A stretch of 64,000 bases of DNA from Paracoccus alcaliphilus (GTDB lineage: Bacteria; Pseudomonadota; Alphaproteobacteria; Rhodobacterales; Rhodobacteraceae): contig NZ_CP067124.1 of the NCBI RefSeq assembly GCF_028553725.1, positions 1,126,001 through 1,190,000 of the forward strand, in the 5' to 3' direction. The translations under genes were made by a program, and so were the position numbers. Below are positions 43,878 to 53,495 of the stretch, in pieces (positions within the stretch are counted from its first letter, which is position 1; each line of letters opens with the position of its first letter). Below the pieces are notes generated by a model. The model saw only the letters and a list, made by a program, of their open reading frames with translations, did no database searches and had not been told where the DNA came from.

Positions 43878-44501
43878 ATGAAAAGACGTGTCTTTCTTGC
43901 GGCGGCTGCTCCGGCGCTGCTGTCGGCCTGCGGCGCCGACAATATCTGGGCCAGCGACGAGGCCGTGCGCTCGGCCCGTTATGTCTCGTCCGAACCGCCT
44001 TCGATCACGCTGTTCACGGTGATCGGCATTCCGCGCGGCGAGGGTGGGCATTCCGCGCTGATGATCAATGGCAGCCAGCGGGTGATCTTTGACCCTGCGG
44101 GCAGCTGGAACCATCCGCGCATTCCCGAACGCCATGACGTGCTTTATGGCATCACCGACAATTTCAAGAATTTCTATATCGATTACCACGCCCGCAGCAC
44201 CTATTGGGTGGCCGAGGATCGCGTTCTGGTCAGCCGCGAGGTGGCCGATCTGGCGATTCGGCGGGCCGAGGCGCAGGGTTCCGCGAACAAAAGCTTCTGC
44301 GCCGTGGCGACCGGGCAGGTTCTGCGCGGCGTTCCGGGGTTCGAGGGCGCGCCGACCGGCTTTTCGCCGCTCAAGCTGCGCGACTGGTTCATGTCCCTGC
44401 CGAATGTGCAGTCAAAGCGTCATATGGACGGCGACCCGGCGAACAATCACGATGTGTTGCTGCGCCAGAAGGATGGCGTCGTCACCGGCTATAACAGGTA
44501 A
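43878..44501 (+). CDS. Conserved lipoprotein of unknown function
   Basis: Protein of 207 residues with a lipoprotein signal peptide: MKRRVFLAAAAPALLSAC, Cys18 being the likely lipidation site. The mature part has ITLFTVIGIPRGEGGHSALM, INGSQRVIFDPAGSW and ERHDVLYGITDNFKNFYIDY, and SANKSFCAVATGQVLRGVPG. The HSALMI and FC-A pattern recalls papain-fold or NlpC-like proteins with a Cys-His pair, but I cannot confirm this. Its end overlaps the convergent azlD end by 13 bp. Confidence 0.8.
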   Translation: MKRRVFLAAAAPALLSACGADNIWASDEAVRSARYVSSEPPSITLFTVIGIPRGEGGHSALMINGSQRVIFDPAGSWNHPRIPERHDVLYGITDNFKNFYIDYHARSTYWVAEDRVLVSREVADLAIRRAEAQGSANKSFCAVATGQVLRGVPGFEGAPTGFSPLKLRDWFMSLPNVQSKRHMDGDPANNHDVLLRQKDGVVTGYNR

Positions 44502-44821
44502 AGCATCGCGAACAGCACCGCCGCGCCCGTCATGATCGCCAGAATGATATTGCGGGTCAGCATGCCGATGGCGATGGTCACGGCCGCAGCCGTCAGCCGG
44601 GCGGGATCGGTCTGGCCGCCGGTCGCCTCGGGCCACATCACCAGCGGCGTGACCAGCGCTGGCAGCACCGCCACCGGCGTATAGCGCAGCATCCGCAGCA
44701 CCCAGCCGGGAAAATCGCGGTCCCCAAGCGCGCCCAGAAAGGACCAGCGCAGCAGGAAGGTGCCGATGCCCAGCACCAGAATGACGATCCAGACGGTCAG
44801 ATCGGATGCGGGGTTCATCAT
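44489..44821 (-). CDS. azlD: Branched-chain amino acid export subunit AzlD
   Basis: Small membrane protein, 110 residues, four predicted segments including IVILVLGIGTFLLRWSFLG, YTPVAVLPALVTPLVMW and IIAIM-type C-terminal helix NIILAIMTGAAVLFAML. It is the partner of AzlC in the LIV-E exporter family. ATG overlaps the azlC stop (ATGA at 44821-44818). Confidence 0.88.
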   Translation of the reverse strand: MMNPASDLTVWIVILVLGIGTFLLRWSFLGALGDRDFPGWVLRMLRYTPVAVLPALVTPLVMWPEATGGQTDPARLTAAAVTIAIGMLTRNIILAIMTGAAVLFAMLYLL

Positions 44822-45603
44822 GCGTCCTCTTGCCTGCGGGTTTCCGTCATCTTCTCGACGAGCGCGCCTGCGGCCATGCCCAGTGGCGCCGCGATCAGCA
44901 GCCCGGTGCCCGAGGGCAGGCCCGCAAACAGCAGCGATCCGACGATGGCGACGAAACAGGCGGTCAGATGCGCGGGCGTGCGCAGCATGGGCGCGATCAT
45001 CGCCAGAAAGGTGATCGGCATGGCGAAATCCAGCGCGATATCGTCGGGGATCGCATTGCCCAGCATCGCCCCCGCCCAGCTGGAGACCATCCACGGAACG
45101 CACAGCGCCGTGGCCGTGCCGAAGAAATAGGACAGCCTTTGCCGCAGGCTCAGCCGCGGGTGGCGCTCGTAATGCTGGATCGACAGCGCATAACTCTGGT
45201 CGATCAGCATATAGGCGATCCAGCCCTTCTGCCCCGGGCTGGCCTCTCGCAGCCACGGCACCAGCGATGCCGAATACATCGCCATCCGCAGGTTCACCGC
45301 AAGCCCCGACAGGATGATGACAAAGGTGGGCGCATTGTCGGACAACAGCTGAACGGCGGTGAATTGCGATGCCCCCGCCAGCACCAGCACCGAAAATCCC
45401 ATGACCTGCGCGATATCCAGCCCGGCCTCCATCGCGACGACGCCGAACAGCATGCCGAAGGGAACGATCACCAGCTGGAACGGCAGCGACTGCACCATGC
45501 CGTGTCGAAAACACTGCGACGGGCTGCGCGCGCGCGCCCGCGCATCGGCAGGATCGTCAGAGACCTGAGCATGCTCGGGTCGGGAAAGAGGGCTGGGCGA
45601 CAT
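44818..45603 (-). CDS. azlC: Branched-chain amino acid exporter AzlC
   Basis: Large subunit of the AzlCD exporter, 261 residues. After a polar N-terminus (about 35 residues) there are 6-7 membrane segments with the family stretches LPFQLVIVPFGMLFGVVA, GFSVLVLAGASQFTAVQLL, NLRMAMYSASLVPWLR and KGWIAYMLIDQSYALS. It exports branched-chain amino acids or analogues such as azaleucine. Translationally coupled to azlD; divergent from the acetyltransferase gene. Confidence 0.9.
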   Translation of the reverse strand: MSPSPLSRPEHAQVSDDPADARARARSPSQCFRHGMVQSLPFQLVIVPFGMLFGVVAMEAGLDIAQVMGFSVLVLAGASQFTAVQLLSDNAPTFVIILSGLAVNLRMAMYSASLVPWLREASPGQKGWIAYMLIDQSYALSIQHYERHPRLSLRQRLSYFFGTATALCVPWMVSSWAGAMLGNAIPDDIALDFAMPITFLAMIAPMLRTPAHLTACFVAIVGSLLFAGLPSGTGLLIAAPLGMAAGALVEKMTETRRQEDA

Positions 45604-45644
45604 GCCGGGTTCCGTCTGGAGGGGATTTTGGGCACCTTGGTTGC

Positions 45645-46151
45645 ATGATGCGCAAAAGGACGCAAGGCCAGCCGATGCAGATCCTCAGCCCGATCCCCGA
45701 TCCGCTGTTGCCCGCCGCCGGGCGGCTGTGGTGGCGTCATTTCGGCAACCCGCTGATCCGGGCGCGTGGCTTTTCGGCGGCGAATGGCGCGGTGGCGCTG
45801 CGCGGGGGGCAGGTGGCGGGCGTGATCGGCTGGCGCGACCATCAGGGCGGGTTCCTGCGGGGTGGGCCGGGGCTGGTCGCCCTGCTGTATCGCCCGGCGC
45901 CCCCGACCGCGGATCTGGTGATCGACGGCATCGCCGTGGCTTGCCCGCGCGAGGGTCTGGGCCGGGCGCTGATTGCCCGCGCCGAGGCCGAGGCCCGGAC
46001 CCGTCACCGCGCCGGATTGCGGGCCGAGGTGGCGGCGCGCAATGCTGCCGCGCTGGCCTTTTATGGCGATCTTGGCTTTCAGGAACAGGGGCGGGGCCGT
46101 TTCGGCTGGCCGTGGACCGGGCAGGTGCTGCTGCTGGGCAAGCGGGTCTGA
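45645..46151 (+). CDS. GNAT family N-acetyltransferase
   Basis: Protein of 168 residues. The acetyl-CoA site is in VIDGIAVACPREGLGRALIARAE, with motif B RNAAALAFYGDLGFQEQGRG. The N-terminal domain (PDPLLPAAGRLWWRHFGNPL) has no recognised substrate signature. The start may be the second Met at 45675. Convergent with the next gene, 3 bp apart. Confidence 0.8.
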   Translation: MMRKRTQGQPMQILSPIPDPLLPAAGRLWWRHFGNPLIRARGFSAANGAVALRGGQVAGVIGWRDHQGGFLRGGPGLVALLYRPAPPTADLVIDGIAVACPREGLGRALIARAEAEARTRHRAGLRAEVAARNAAALAFYGDLGFQEQGRGRFGWPWTGQVLLLGKRV

Positions 46152-46154
46152 GGC

Positions 46155-47090
46155 TCAGCCGAAAATTCCCGCAGCGCGGCCCAGCAGCATGAAGGCGCGG
46201 GCCGAACGGCTGTCAGACAGTTGCCGGATCTGGTCGTCGTCCAGCCGGGGCAGGTTGCGGGTCAGCATCACGTCGAAGTTACGCAGGAAATGATGGGCGC
46301 TGTCGCGAAAGATCTCATCCTCCCTCAGCAGAGTGGCGGCGATTTCCAGCGCGGTCGGATCGTGGATGCCGCCCAGCCCGGCGATGGCCTGCCCGCGCGC
46401 GCCTTCGGCAAAGCGGTGCCACAGGCTGATTGGGGCCGGTTGCGGCGGCAGGTCGTCCATATAGAGGTCGTGCCCCGCCAGCAGCGTGATGACATCCTGC
46501 GCGGCGCGCAGCACGCGGGAATGATCCTGATCCTTCAGCGCGGTGCGCAGCGCCACGATGGTTTCGGTATCGTCCGGCCCATCGGGAAAGTTCAGCGCCT
46601 GCACCAGCATCTGCACGGGCACCTGAACCGGCTGCACGTCGTCAAGCGCCATCGAGGTCTGGCGCGAATCGGCGGGACGCGCGCGGGCGGCGGGTGGGGC
46701 CGACTGCCGGGCGCGGCCCGGATCGGCGGGCAGGCTGCTGGTCGGCGGGGCGGGGGCGATGCCGCCGCCCATGACCGGACCCGCGCCGCGCCCGTTATCG
46801 GTTCGCGGCCCGCCATCGCGCAGTTGCGACAGCCGCAGGCGCAGGTCCTCGGCCTCGGCCCGCAGGGCGGCGATGGCATCGGCCAGCGTCACCGCCAGCC
46901 AGATCAGCACCAGCGGCATCACCACGCCGACAAAGGCCAGCAGCCTGCCGATGCCGCTGCCGCCCTGATCCGCGCCGGGCACCAGCAGCCAGAACAGCAG
47001 CACCAGCACCAGCCAGACCACGCTGAGCGCCAGTCCCAGCCCGGCAGCGCGGCCCTGCGCCAGTATCGCGATCCGGTCGGTCAGCGGCAT
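46155..47090 (-). CDS. Conserved membrane protein of unknown function
   Basis: Protein of 311 residues. Two N-terminal membrane segments (about 16-37, GLALSVVWLVLVLLFWLLV; about 47-70, LLAFVGVVMPLVLIWLAVTL), a short coiled coil (AIAALRAEAEDLRLRLSQLR), a Pro/Ala/Gly-rich linker (about 95-145) and a soluble alpha-helical C-terminal domain (WHRFAEGARGQAIAGLGGIH, HHFLRNFDVMLTRNLPRLDD). I do not recognise a named family. It starts 4 bp after the greA stop, so it may be cotranscribed with greA. Confidence 0.75.
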   Translation of the reverse strand: MPLTDRIAILAQGRAAGLGLALSVVWLVLVLLFWLLVPGADQGGSGIGRLLAFVGVVMPLVLIWLAVTLADAIAALRAEAEDLRLRLSQLRDGGPRTDNGRGAGPVMGGGIAPAPPTSSLPADPGRARQSAPPAARARPADSRQTSMALDDVQPVQVPVQMLVQALNFPDGPDDTETIVALRTALKDQDHSRVLRAAQDVITLLAGHDLYMDDLPPQPAPISLWHRFAEGARGQAIAGLGGIHDPTALEIAATLLREDEIFRDSAHHFLRNFDVMLTRNLPRLDDDQIRQLSDSRSARAFMLLGRAAGIFG

Positions 47091-47094
47091 CGGA

Positions 47095-47565
47095 TCACTC
47101 GTAGCGGATGGCGATGATTTCGTAACTGCGCTGACCGCCGGGCGTGGTCACTTCGACGCTGTCGCCCTCGTCCTTGCCGATCAGCGCCCGCGCCAGCGGC
47201 GAGCGGATGTTCAGCAGCCCGCGTTCGATATCGGCCTCGGCCTCGCCCACGATCTGATAGGTCCGCTCTTCCTCGGTATCCTCGTCGATCAGCTCGACCG
47301 TGGCGCCGAACTTGACCGATCCCGACAGTTTCGAGGTGTCGATCACCTCGGACCGCGACAGGATCGATTCCAGCTCTTTGATGCGGCCTTCGATGAAGCC
47401 CTGCTTTTCACGCGCGGCATGGTATTCGGCATTTTCGGACAGGTCGCCATGTTCGCGCGCCTCGGCAATGGCGCGGATGATGGCGGGCCGCTCCTTGCTT
47501 TTCAGTTCGTTCAATTCCTGTTCCAGCAGCTGATGGCCGCTGCGGGTCACTGGTATCTTCTCCAT
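47095..47565 (-). CDS. greA: Transcription elongation factor GreA
   Basis: Rescues backtracked RNA polymerase by stimulating transcript cleavage. It has 156 residues, standard for GreA: the N-terminal coiled coil [20 protein letters not shown] to [20 protein letters not shown] with the acidic tip Asp-Leu-Ser-Glu-Asn, and the C-terminal FKBP-like domain ([35 protein letters not shown]). The start is by family alignment. Its leader contains a strong 13 bp hairpin about 65 bases upstream. Confidence 0.95.
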   Translation of the reverse strand: MEKIPVTRSGHQLLEQELNELKSKERPAIIRAIAEAREHGDLSENAEYHAAREKQGFIEGRIKELESILSRSEVIDTSKLSGSVKFGATVELIDEDTEEERTYQIVGEAEADIERGLLNIRSPLARALIGKDEGDSVEVTTPGGQRSYEIIAIRYE

Positions 47566-47630
47566 CACAGCCCTGTCCTTCCGGGTCCTTGGCAATCCGT
47601 GCCATTGATGCAGTTGCAACGCTAATCGAA

Positions 47631-47659
47631 CGCCCCCGCCATTCGGAATGGCAGGGGCG
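47631..47659 (-). promoter_or_regulatory. Strong hairpin in the greA leader
   Basis: On the minus strand CGCCCCTGCCATT, CCG loop, AATGGCGGGGGCG: a 13-pair stem with one T-G wobble. On the plus strand the same position is a C-A mismatch, so the structure fits a minus-strand transcript. No U run follows. It lies about 65 bases upstream of the greA ATG. Confidence 0.6.
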
Positions 47660-47837
47660 TGAAAGAACGTCGGATGCATCGTGAACCGATTTGACGCGGC
47701 AATGCAAGACCGCTGCCGTCCACTTGCGCAGCTTTTGGCCGTATGACATGCAAATTGCCGTCGTGTGACAATTGCTCTGCTGCGACCTAAGGGTTACTAG
47801 CATGTGCAGCCACATGCCCGACGGAGGACGCGCAGCG

Positions 47838-49493
47838 ATGACTGAAGAAGCCACCATCACCCGCGAGTCGATGGAATACGACGTTGTGATCGTCGGCGCG
47901 GGGCCTGCGGGCCTGTCTGCGGCGATCCGTCTGAAACAGATCGACCCCGAATTGCAGGTGGTGGTGCTGGAGAAGGGTTCCGAGGTGGGCGCGCATATCC
48001 TGTCGGGCGCGGTGCTGGATCCGTCGGGGCTGGACCGGCTGATCCCGGACTGGCGCAAGCGTGGCGCGCCGCTGAACACCGAGGTCGTGGACGACAATTT
48101 CTACGTTCTGGGTGAGGCGGGCCAGATCCGGGTGCCGAACTGGCCGATGCCTCCGCTGATGAACAATCACGGCAATTTTATCGTCAGCATGGGCAATGTC
48201 TGCCGCTGGCTGGCCGAACAGGCCGAGGAACTGGGCGTCGAGATCTTTCCCGGCATGGCCGCGTCGCAGATCGTCTGGGACGGCAAGCGGGTCAAGGGCG
48301 TCGTCGCTGGCGAGATGGGACTGGAAGCCGATGGCACGCCCGGCCCGCAATACGAGCCGGGCATGGAGTTGCACGGCAAATATGTCTTCATCGCCGAGGG
48401 CGTGCGCGGCAGCCTCGCCAAGGAGATCATGGCGAAGCTGAACCTGTCGGCGGGCCACGAGCCGCAGAAATTCGGCCTTGGCATGAAGGAGATCTGGGAG
48501 GTCTCGCCCGAGAAGTTCCAGAAGGGCCGGGTCGTGCATACGATGGGCTGGCCGCTTGGCAAGAACGCGGGTGGCGGGTCTTTCATCTATCACTTTGAAG
48601 ACAATCAGGTTCTGGTGGGTTTCGTGGTCCATCTGAACTATGCCAACCCGCATCTTTACCCCTATATGGAGTTCCAGCGCTTCAAGCATCACCCGATGGT
48701 CGCGGAACTGCTGGAGGGGGCCAAGCGCGTGGCCTACGGCGCCCGGGCGATCAGTGAGGGCGGCTGGCAGTCGATCCCGGAACTCAGCTTCGACGGCGGC
48801 GTGCTGCTGGGTTGCTCGGCCGGTCTGGTGAACGTGCCGCGCATCAAGGGTAACCACAATGCGATGATTTCCGGCATCGAGGCGGCCGAGGCGGCGGCAT
48901 CGGCCATCGCCGCGGGCCGCGAGGGCGACCGGCTGGAGGAATATGACGCGGCGGTGCGCGGCGGCGAGATCGCGAAGGACCTGAAGCGGGTCCGCAACGT
49001 CAAGCCGATCTGGTCGAAGCTTGGCCTGTGGCCCAGCCTTGCGCTGGGTGGGTTTGATATGTGGGTGGCGAACCTGACCGGCTGGAACCCGCTGGGGACG
49101 TGGAAACACGGCAAGACGGATGCGCAGGCGACCGGCAAGGCGGCGGATTTCAAGCCGATCGACTATCCGCGCCCGGACGGGAAACTGTCCTTCGACCGGC
49201 TGACCAATGTGGCGTTTTCCTTTACCAATCACGAAGAAAGCCAGCCCTGCCATCTGCGGCTGAAAGATCCCTCGATCCCGATTGCGGTGAACCTGCCGGA
49301 ATATGCCGAACCGGCGCAGCGTTACTGCCCGGCGGGGGTCTATGAGGTGATCGAGGACCCTGACGGTCCGCGCTTTCAGATCAACTTTCAGAACTGCGTC
49401 CACTGCAAGACCTGCGACATCAAGGACCCCAGCCAGAACATCGACTGGGCAACCCCGCAGGGCGCGGACGGGCCGAATTACCCGAATATGTGA
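47838..49493 (+). CDS. Electron transfer flavoprotein-ubiquinone oxidoreductase
   Basis: Passes electrons from ETF (fed by acyl-CoA and dimethylglycine dehydrogenases) to ubiquinone at the inner membrane. It has 551 residues: FAD site EYDVVIVGAGPAGLSAAIRL, EKGSEVGAHILSGAVLDPSG, HTMGWPLGKNAGGGSFIYHF, and the C-terminal 4Fe-4S ligands in CVHCKTCDIKDPSQNIDW. Length and motifs match bacterial ETF-QO. The ATG at 47838 is preceded by GGAGG at about -14. It links functionally to the two acyl-CoA dehydrogenases of this window. Confidence 0.95.
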   Translation: MTEEATITRESMEYDVVIVGAGPAGLSAAIRLKQIDPELQVVVLEKGSEVGAHILSGAVLDPSGLDRLIPDWRKRGAPLNTEVVDDNFYVLGEAGQIRVPNWPMPPLMNNHGNFIVSMGNVCRWLAEQAEELGVEIFPGMAASQIVWDGKRVKGVVAGEMGLEADGTPGPQYEPGMELHGKYVFIAEGVRGSLAKEIMAKLNLSAGHEPQKFGLGMKEIWEVSPEKFQKGRVVHTMGWPLGKNAGGGSFIYHFEDNQVLVGFVVHLNYANPHLYPYMEFQRFKHHPMVAELLEGAKRVAYGARAISEGGWQSIPELSFDGGVLLGCSAGLVNVPRIKGNHNAMISGIEAAEAAASAIAAGREGDRLEEYDAAVRGGEIAKDLKRVRNVKPIWSKLGLWPSLALGGFDMWVANLTGWNPLGTWKHGKTDAQATGKAADFKPIDYPRPDGKLSFDRLTNVAFSFTNHEESQPCHLRLKDPSIPIAVNLPEYAEPAQRYCPAGVYEVIEDPDGPRFQINFQNCVHCKTCDIKDPSQNIDWATPQGADGPNYPNM

Positions 49494-49570
49494 TCGGGGG
49501 AAGGGGCACTGACATTGCCGCGCGCCCGCCATCGGGTTAGGGTCCCGGCAATGCCTTTGCTGTCAATGCG

Positions 49571-51406
49571 ATGAACCACGTGAGCCCCATTCGCCCCAAA
49601 CTTGCCCTGCTTGCCTTGCTGATCTCGGGGATTGCCCTGCCTCTGTGGGCGCAGGACCCGTTGCAGCGTCCCGAACCCCGGCCCGCCGATCTGGCGGCCG
49701 AGGAGGCTGAGGGCGATGCGCCATCCCAACCCGGCCCGCCGATGTTCGGGCTGGCCGGACCCTATCTGGCGGCGCGCATGGCCACGGTGCAAAGCGATTT
49801 TCGCGCGGCGGCCCGCTATTTCGCGCGGGCGGTGGCGCATGATCCGGGCGATCAATACCTTCAGGACAACGCCCTGATCGCGATGATTTCCGCCGGAGAG
49901 GTAAGCCGCGCGGTCAAGCTGGCCTCGGAAATGGCCAAGGACGACCGAGAGACCGAGCTGGCCCATCTGGTGAACCGCGCGCAGCTGGTGCAGCAGGGCG
50001 AATGGGCCGCGCTGCTGGATGAGGAAGGCGCGGCGGCTGTGGGCGAGGGCGATCTGCTGGTCGGCATGATCCATGGCTGGTCGCTGCTGGGCGCGGGCCG
50101 GGCCTCAGATTCGCTGGCCGAGTTCGAGAAGCTGTCGGAACTGCCCGGTGTCGGCTCGATCGTGAAATACCATCTGGGGCTGGTTCGGGCGATGGTCGGC
50201 GACTATGAGGGCGCCGAGGCGCTGCTGTCGCAGAATGGCGTCGCCTCGCATCTGCTGGGCATCATCGCCCGCGCGCAGGTTCTGGCGCAGCTTGACCGGC
50301 GCGAGGATGCGGTGGCGCTGCTGGACGGCGTGCCGGGCATCGAGGCTGAACCGCAATTGCTGATGCTGCGCGAAAGGCTGCATGCAGGCGCGCCGGTGGC
50401 CTTTGATGTGGTCAAGACGCCTGCGGACGGGATTTCCCAGGTTTTCCTGACCTTCGCCGGTGCCCTGTCGGGCAGCCCCGAACCCGAACCGCTGGCGCTG
50501 ATCCATGCCCGACTGGCCGCCTGGCTGTCGCCTGAAACCGGCGAAGCGCGGCTGCTGGTGGCGCAGCTGTTGCAGGAACGCCACCAATTCGACCTTGCCG
50601 AAACCGAATTCGACGCCCTGCGCCGTCAGGGAGAGGTGCGCCCCGTTGCCGAACTCAGCCGCATCGACGCCCTGTCCCGCGCCGACCGCCCGAACGAGGC
50701 CGAACGCGCCGCCCTGTCGCTGACCGCCGCCTATCCCGATCTGCCGCAGGCGTGGATCGCGCTTGGCGATCTGCTGCGCCAGCAAGAGAAATTCGCGCAG
50801 GCCGTGCCCGCCTATGACAAGGCGCTGTCTTTGCTGAAGGACATGCCGGCACAGGCCCGCTGGTTCCCGCTTTATGCCCGCGGCATCGCGCTGGAGCGTT
50901 CGGGCAATTTCGACCGTGCCGAGGCCGACCTGCTGGCCGCCATCGAGATCAATCCCGATCAGGCCAGCCTGCTGAACTATCTGGGTTACAGCTGGATCGA
51001 CCGGAACGAGAATCTGGAACGCGGGCTGGAGATGATCAAGAAGGCGGCGGAACTGTCGCCGGGCGATGGCTATATCCTCGATTCGCTGGCATGGGCCTAT
51101 TTCCGGCTGGGCCGCTATGACGAGGCCGTGGCCCCGATGGAGCAGGCGATCGGCACGATGGCCTCGGACCCGCTGGTCAATGATCATCTGGGCGACATCT
51201 ATTGGAAGGTGGGCCGCCATCGCGAGGCGGAAATTCAGTGGCGCCGCGCCCTGTCGCTGGAACCCACCGACAGCGGCGATGTCGATCCCGACCGGATCCG
51301 GGCCAAGCTGGATCGCGGGCTGGATGCGATTCTGGCCGATGAAGAGCGTGAGACGAAGCACGCCGACCCGGCCAGACCCCGGGTGGACAGCGCCCGGAAC
51401 GAGTGA
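49571..51406 (+). CDS. Secreted tetratricopeptide-repeat protein
   Basis: Protein of 611 residues with a signal peptide (1 to about 27, LALLALLISGIALPLWAQ). TPR units occur through most of it: GPYLAARMATVQSDFRAAAR, AWIALGDLLRQQEKFAQAVP, ALERSGNFDRAEADLLAAIE, LDSLAWAYFRLGRYDEAVAP and LGDIYWKVGRHREAEIQWRR. The fold suggests a periplasmic or outer-membrane-associated scaffold. No specific role is known. ispE starts 4 bp downstream. Confidence 0.85.
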   Translation: MNHVSPIRPKLALLALLISGIALPLWAQDPLQRPEPRPADLAAEEAEGDAPSQPGPPMFGLAGPYLAARMATVQSDFRAAARYFARAVAHDPGDQYLQDNALIAMISAGEVSRAVKLASEMAKDDRETELAHLVNRAQLVQQGEWAALLDEEGAAAVGEGDLLVGMIHGWSLLGAGRASDSLAEFEKLSELPGVGSIVKYHLGLVRAMVGDYEGAEALLSQNGVASHLLGIIARAQVLAQLDRREDAVALLDGVPGIEAEPQLLMLRERLHAGAPVAFDVVKTPADGISQVFLTFAGALSGSPEPEPLALIHARLAAWLSPETGEARLLVAQLLQERHQFDLAETEFDALRRQGEVRPVAELSRIDALSRADRPNEAERAALSLTAAYPDLPQAWIALGDLLRQQEKFAQAVPAYDKALSLLKDMPAQARWFPLYARGIALERSGNFDRAEADLLAAIEINPDQASLLNYLGYSWIDRNENLERGLEMIKKAAELSPGDGYILDSLAWAYFRLGRYDEAVAPMEQAIGTMASDPLVNDHLGDIYWKVGRHREAEIQWRRALSLEPTDSGDVDPDRIRAKLDRGLDAILADEERETKHADPARPRVDSARNE

Positions 51407-51410
51407 TCCG

Positions 51411-52256
51411 ATGCCGTCCGCGCTGGTGCCCGTCCCTGTGGTTGTCGAGCCTGCACCGGCCAAGCTGAATCTTGCGCTGCATGTCACCGGCCGCCGCGAT
51501 GACGGGTATCATCTGCTGGATTCGCTGGTGGTCTTTGCCTGGGCGGGCGATGAGATCCAGCTGCGCCCCGGCCCGCTGAGCCTGCATTTGGACGGTCCTT
51601 TCGCGCCCGCCCTGACCGATGAGGACAACCTGTGCCTGCGAGCCGCGCGTCTGGCGGGGGGGCAGGCCGATATCACGCTGATCAAGAACCTGCCGGTGGC
51701 CAGCGGTATCGGCGGCGGCTCGGCCGATGCGGCGGCGGTTCTGCGGGGTCTGGCGCGGATGGGCCATGCGCTGCCCGCCGATCCGCAGCGGCTGGGGGCG
51801 GATGTGCCGGTCTGCCTTGCATCGCGTCCCGCAAGGATGCGCGGGATCGGGGAATGGGTCGAGCCGCTGGCGGATTTCCCGCCGCTGCATCTGGTGCTGG
51901 TCAATCCCGGTATCGCGATCCCGACGCCGCAGGTCTTTGCGGCGCTGGCGTGGCGCGACAACGCGCCGCTGCCGCCGCTGCCCGATTTCACCCGCGCCGA
52001 TGCGCTGCCGGACTGGCTGGCGGCCACGCGCAACGATTTGCAGGCCCCGGCGCTGACCATTGCCCCGGTGATTGCCGATGTGCTGGCGGCGCTGACCGCG
52101 CAGGGCGCATGGCTGGCGCGGATGTCGGGTTCGGGGGCGACCTGCTTTGGCATTTTCGCCGATGCGCGGGCCGCCGATATCGCCGCCGCCGCCCTGTTGC
52201 GGCATGGCTGGTGGGCGGTGACCACGGAACTGGCGCCGCCCCCCGCGCCGCTATAG
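51411..52256 (+). CDS. ispE: 4-diphosphocytidyl-2-C-methylerythritol kinase IspE
   Basis: GHMP kinase of the MEP isoprenoid pathway. It has 281 residues: substrate motif PAKLNLALHVTGRRDDGYHL, ATP loop LPVASGIGGGSADAAAVLRG, and the third GHMP motif RMSGSGATCFGIF. The start ATG is 4 bp after the TPR gene stop. The rest of the MEP pathway is not in view. Confidence 0.95.
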   Translation: MPSALVPVPVVVEPAPAKLNLALHVTGRRDDGYHLLDSLVVFAWAGDEIQLRPGPLSLHLDGPFAPALTDEDNLCLRAARLAGGQADITLIKNLPVASGIGGGSADAAAVLRGLARMGHALPADPQRLGADVPVCLASRPARMRGIGEWVEPLADFPPLHLVLVNPGIAIPTPQVFAALAWRDNAPLPPLPDFTRADALPDWLAATRNDLQAPALTIAPVIADVLAALTAQGAWLARMSGSGATCFGIFADARAADIAAAALLRHGWWAVTTELAPPPAPL

Positions 52257-52292
52257 ACTGCCCCCGCAACGCTTACCAACCGGAGCCATGAC

Positions 52293-53027
52293 ATGCTGCG
52301 CCTTGGCGTCAATATCGACCACGTCGCCACCATCCGCAACGCGCGCGGCACGCCGTGGCCCGACCCTCTGCGCGCCGCCCGCATCGCCGAAGAGGCCGGG
52401 GCCGACGGTATCACCGCCCATCTGCGAGAGGATCGCCGCCATATCTCGGACGCCGATATCGACGCGCTGATGCAGGGGCTGCGGCTGCCGCTGAACCTTG
52501 AGATGGCCGCCACCGCCGAGATGCAGGCCATCGCCCTGCGCCACCGCCCCCATGCCGTCTGCCTTGTCCCCGAAAAGCGCGAAGAGCGCACGACCGAGGG
52601 CGGGCTGGACGTGGCGGGCAATGAAACCTGGCTGGCGGAATTCATCGCCCCCCTGCGCGATGCCGGTTGCCGCGTGTCGATGTTCATCGGCCACGAACCC
52701 GCGCAGATCGAGGCCTCGGCCCGGATCGGTGCGGCGGTGGTGGAACTGCATACCGGCGCCTATTGCGATCTGGACACCGAGGGCCGTATGGGCGAACGCG
52801 ATGCGGAACTGGCCGGGCTGGCCGAAGGCGCGCGGCTGGCCGCTGAACTGGGGCTGGAGGTTCACGCGGGCCACGGGCTGACCTTCGACACGGTCGGCCC
52901 CATCGCCGCGCTGCCCCAGATCAAAGAGTTGAACATCGGCCATTTCCTGATCGCCGAATCAGTGTTTGTCGGGCTGGGCGACGCGATTCGCGAAATGCGC
53001 CGCAAGATGGATGAGGCCCGGCAATGA
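52293..53027 (+). CDS. pdxJ: Pyridoxine 5'-phosphate synthase PdxJ
   Basis: Condenses 1-deoxyxylulose 5-phosphate with 3-amino-2-oxopropyl phosphate to PNP, the last ring-forming step of vitamin B6 synthesis. It has 244 residues, TIM-barrel with the signatures [46 protein letters not shown] and [11 protein letters not shown]. The stop overlaps the next ATG (ATGA). Confidence 0.96.
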   Translation: MLRLGVNIDHVATIRNARGTPWPDPLRAARIAEEAGADGITAHLREDRRHISDADIDALMQGLRLPLNLEMAATAEMQAIALRHRPHAVCLVPEKREERTTEGGLDVAGNETWLAEFIAPLRDAGCRVSMFIGHEPAQIEASARIGAAVVELHTGAYCDLDTEGRMGERDAELAGLAEGARLAAELGLEVHAGHGLTFDTVGPIAALPQIKELNIGHFLIAESVFVGLGDAIREMRRKMDEARQ

Positions 53028-53479
53028 TGTTCCGCCTGACGGCCGCCCTTGCCCTGCTGGCCGCGCCCGCCTTTGCGCAGGGTCCGGTGGTCGAACCCTG
53101 CGGCGATGCCACCCGCGCCGACACCATCGCCGAGCCGTGGGAGGAAAACACCGCCAGCTTTGGCGAGGGCCGGATCCGGGTCGCGCTGCTGGACATGATC
53201 GAACCGGCGGGCGGGGCCTTCAGGCTGCTGATCGTCAGCCCGCCGCATGACGAGGTCGGCTTTCGCCAATGCCGCGTCGTTCAGGCCGATAACGGGCTGG
53301 GCTTCTACAACCTCGACTTCGCGGGGCACGAGGCCAGCTATGACCCCGAACAGGGATTGGTGCTCAGCCTGCCTGCGCAGCGATATACCGATGGTGATCC
53401 CGATGACGGCTGGTATCGGCTGAGCGTTACGATCGACCAGCAGACGGGCGAGATCACCACCGGGACCGCCGAAGAATGA
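53024..53479 (+). CDS. Secreted hypothetical protein
   Basis: Protein of 151 residues with a signal peptide ([18 protein letters not shown]) and a mature domain with two cysteines ([18 protein letters not shown]) that could form a disulfide, and many Asp/Glu. [19 protein letters not shown] near the end looks like a beta-rich fold. I do not recognise a named family. It is coupled to pdxJ and followed by acpS, so it rides in a conserved operon. Confidence 0.75.
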   Translation: MMFRLTAALALLAAPAFAQGPVVEPCGDATRADTIAEPWEENTASFGEGRIRVALLDMIEPAGGAFRLLIVSPPHDEVGFRQCRVVQADNGLGFYNLDFAGHEASYDPEQGLVLSLPAQRYTDGDPDDGWYRLSVTIDQQTGEITTGTAEE

Positions 53480-53495
53480 CGGGGCGGGTTTCCGT

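Noticed and set aside
47787..49532. 581-codon minus-strand frame opposite ETF-quinone oxidoreductase
   Set aside because: Shadow of a gene with intact FAD and 4Fe-4S motifs.
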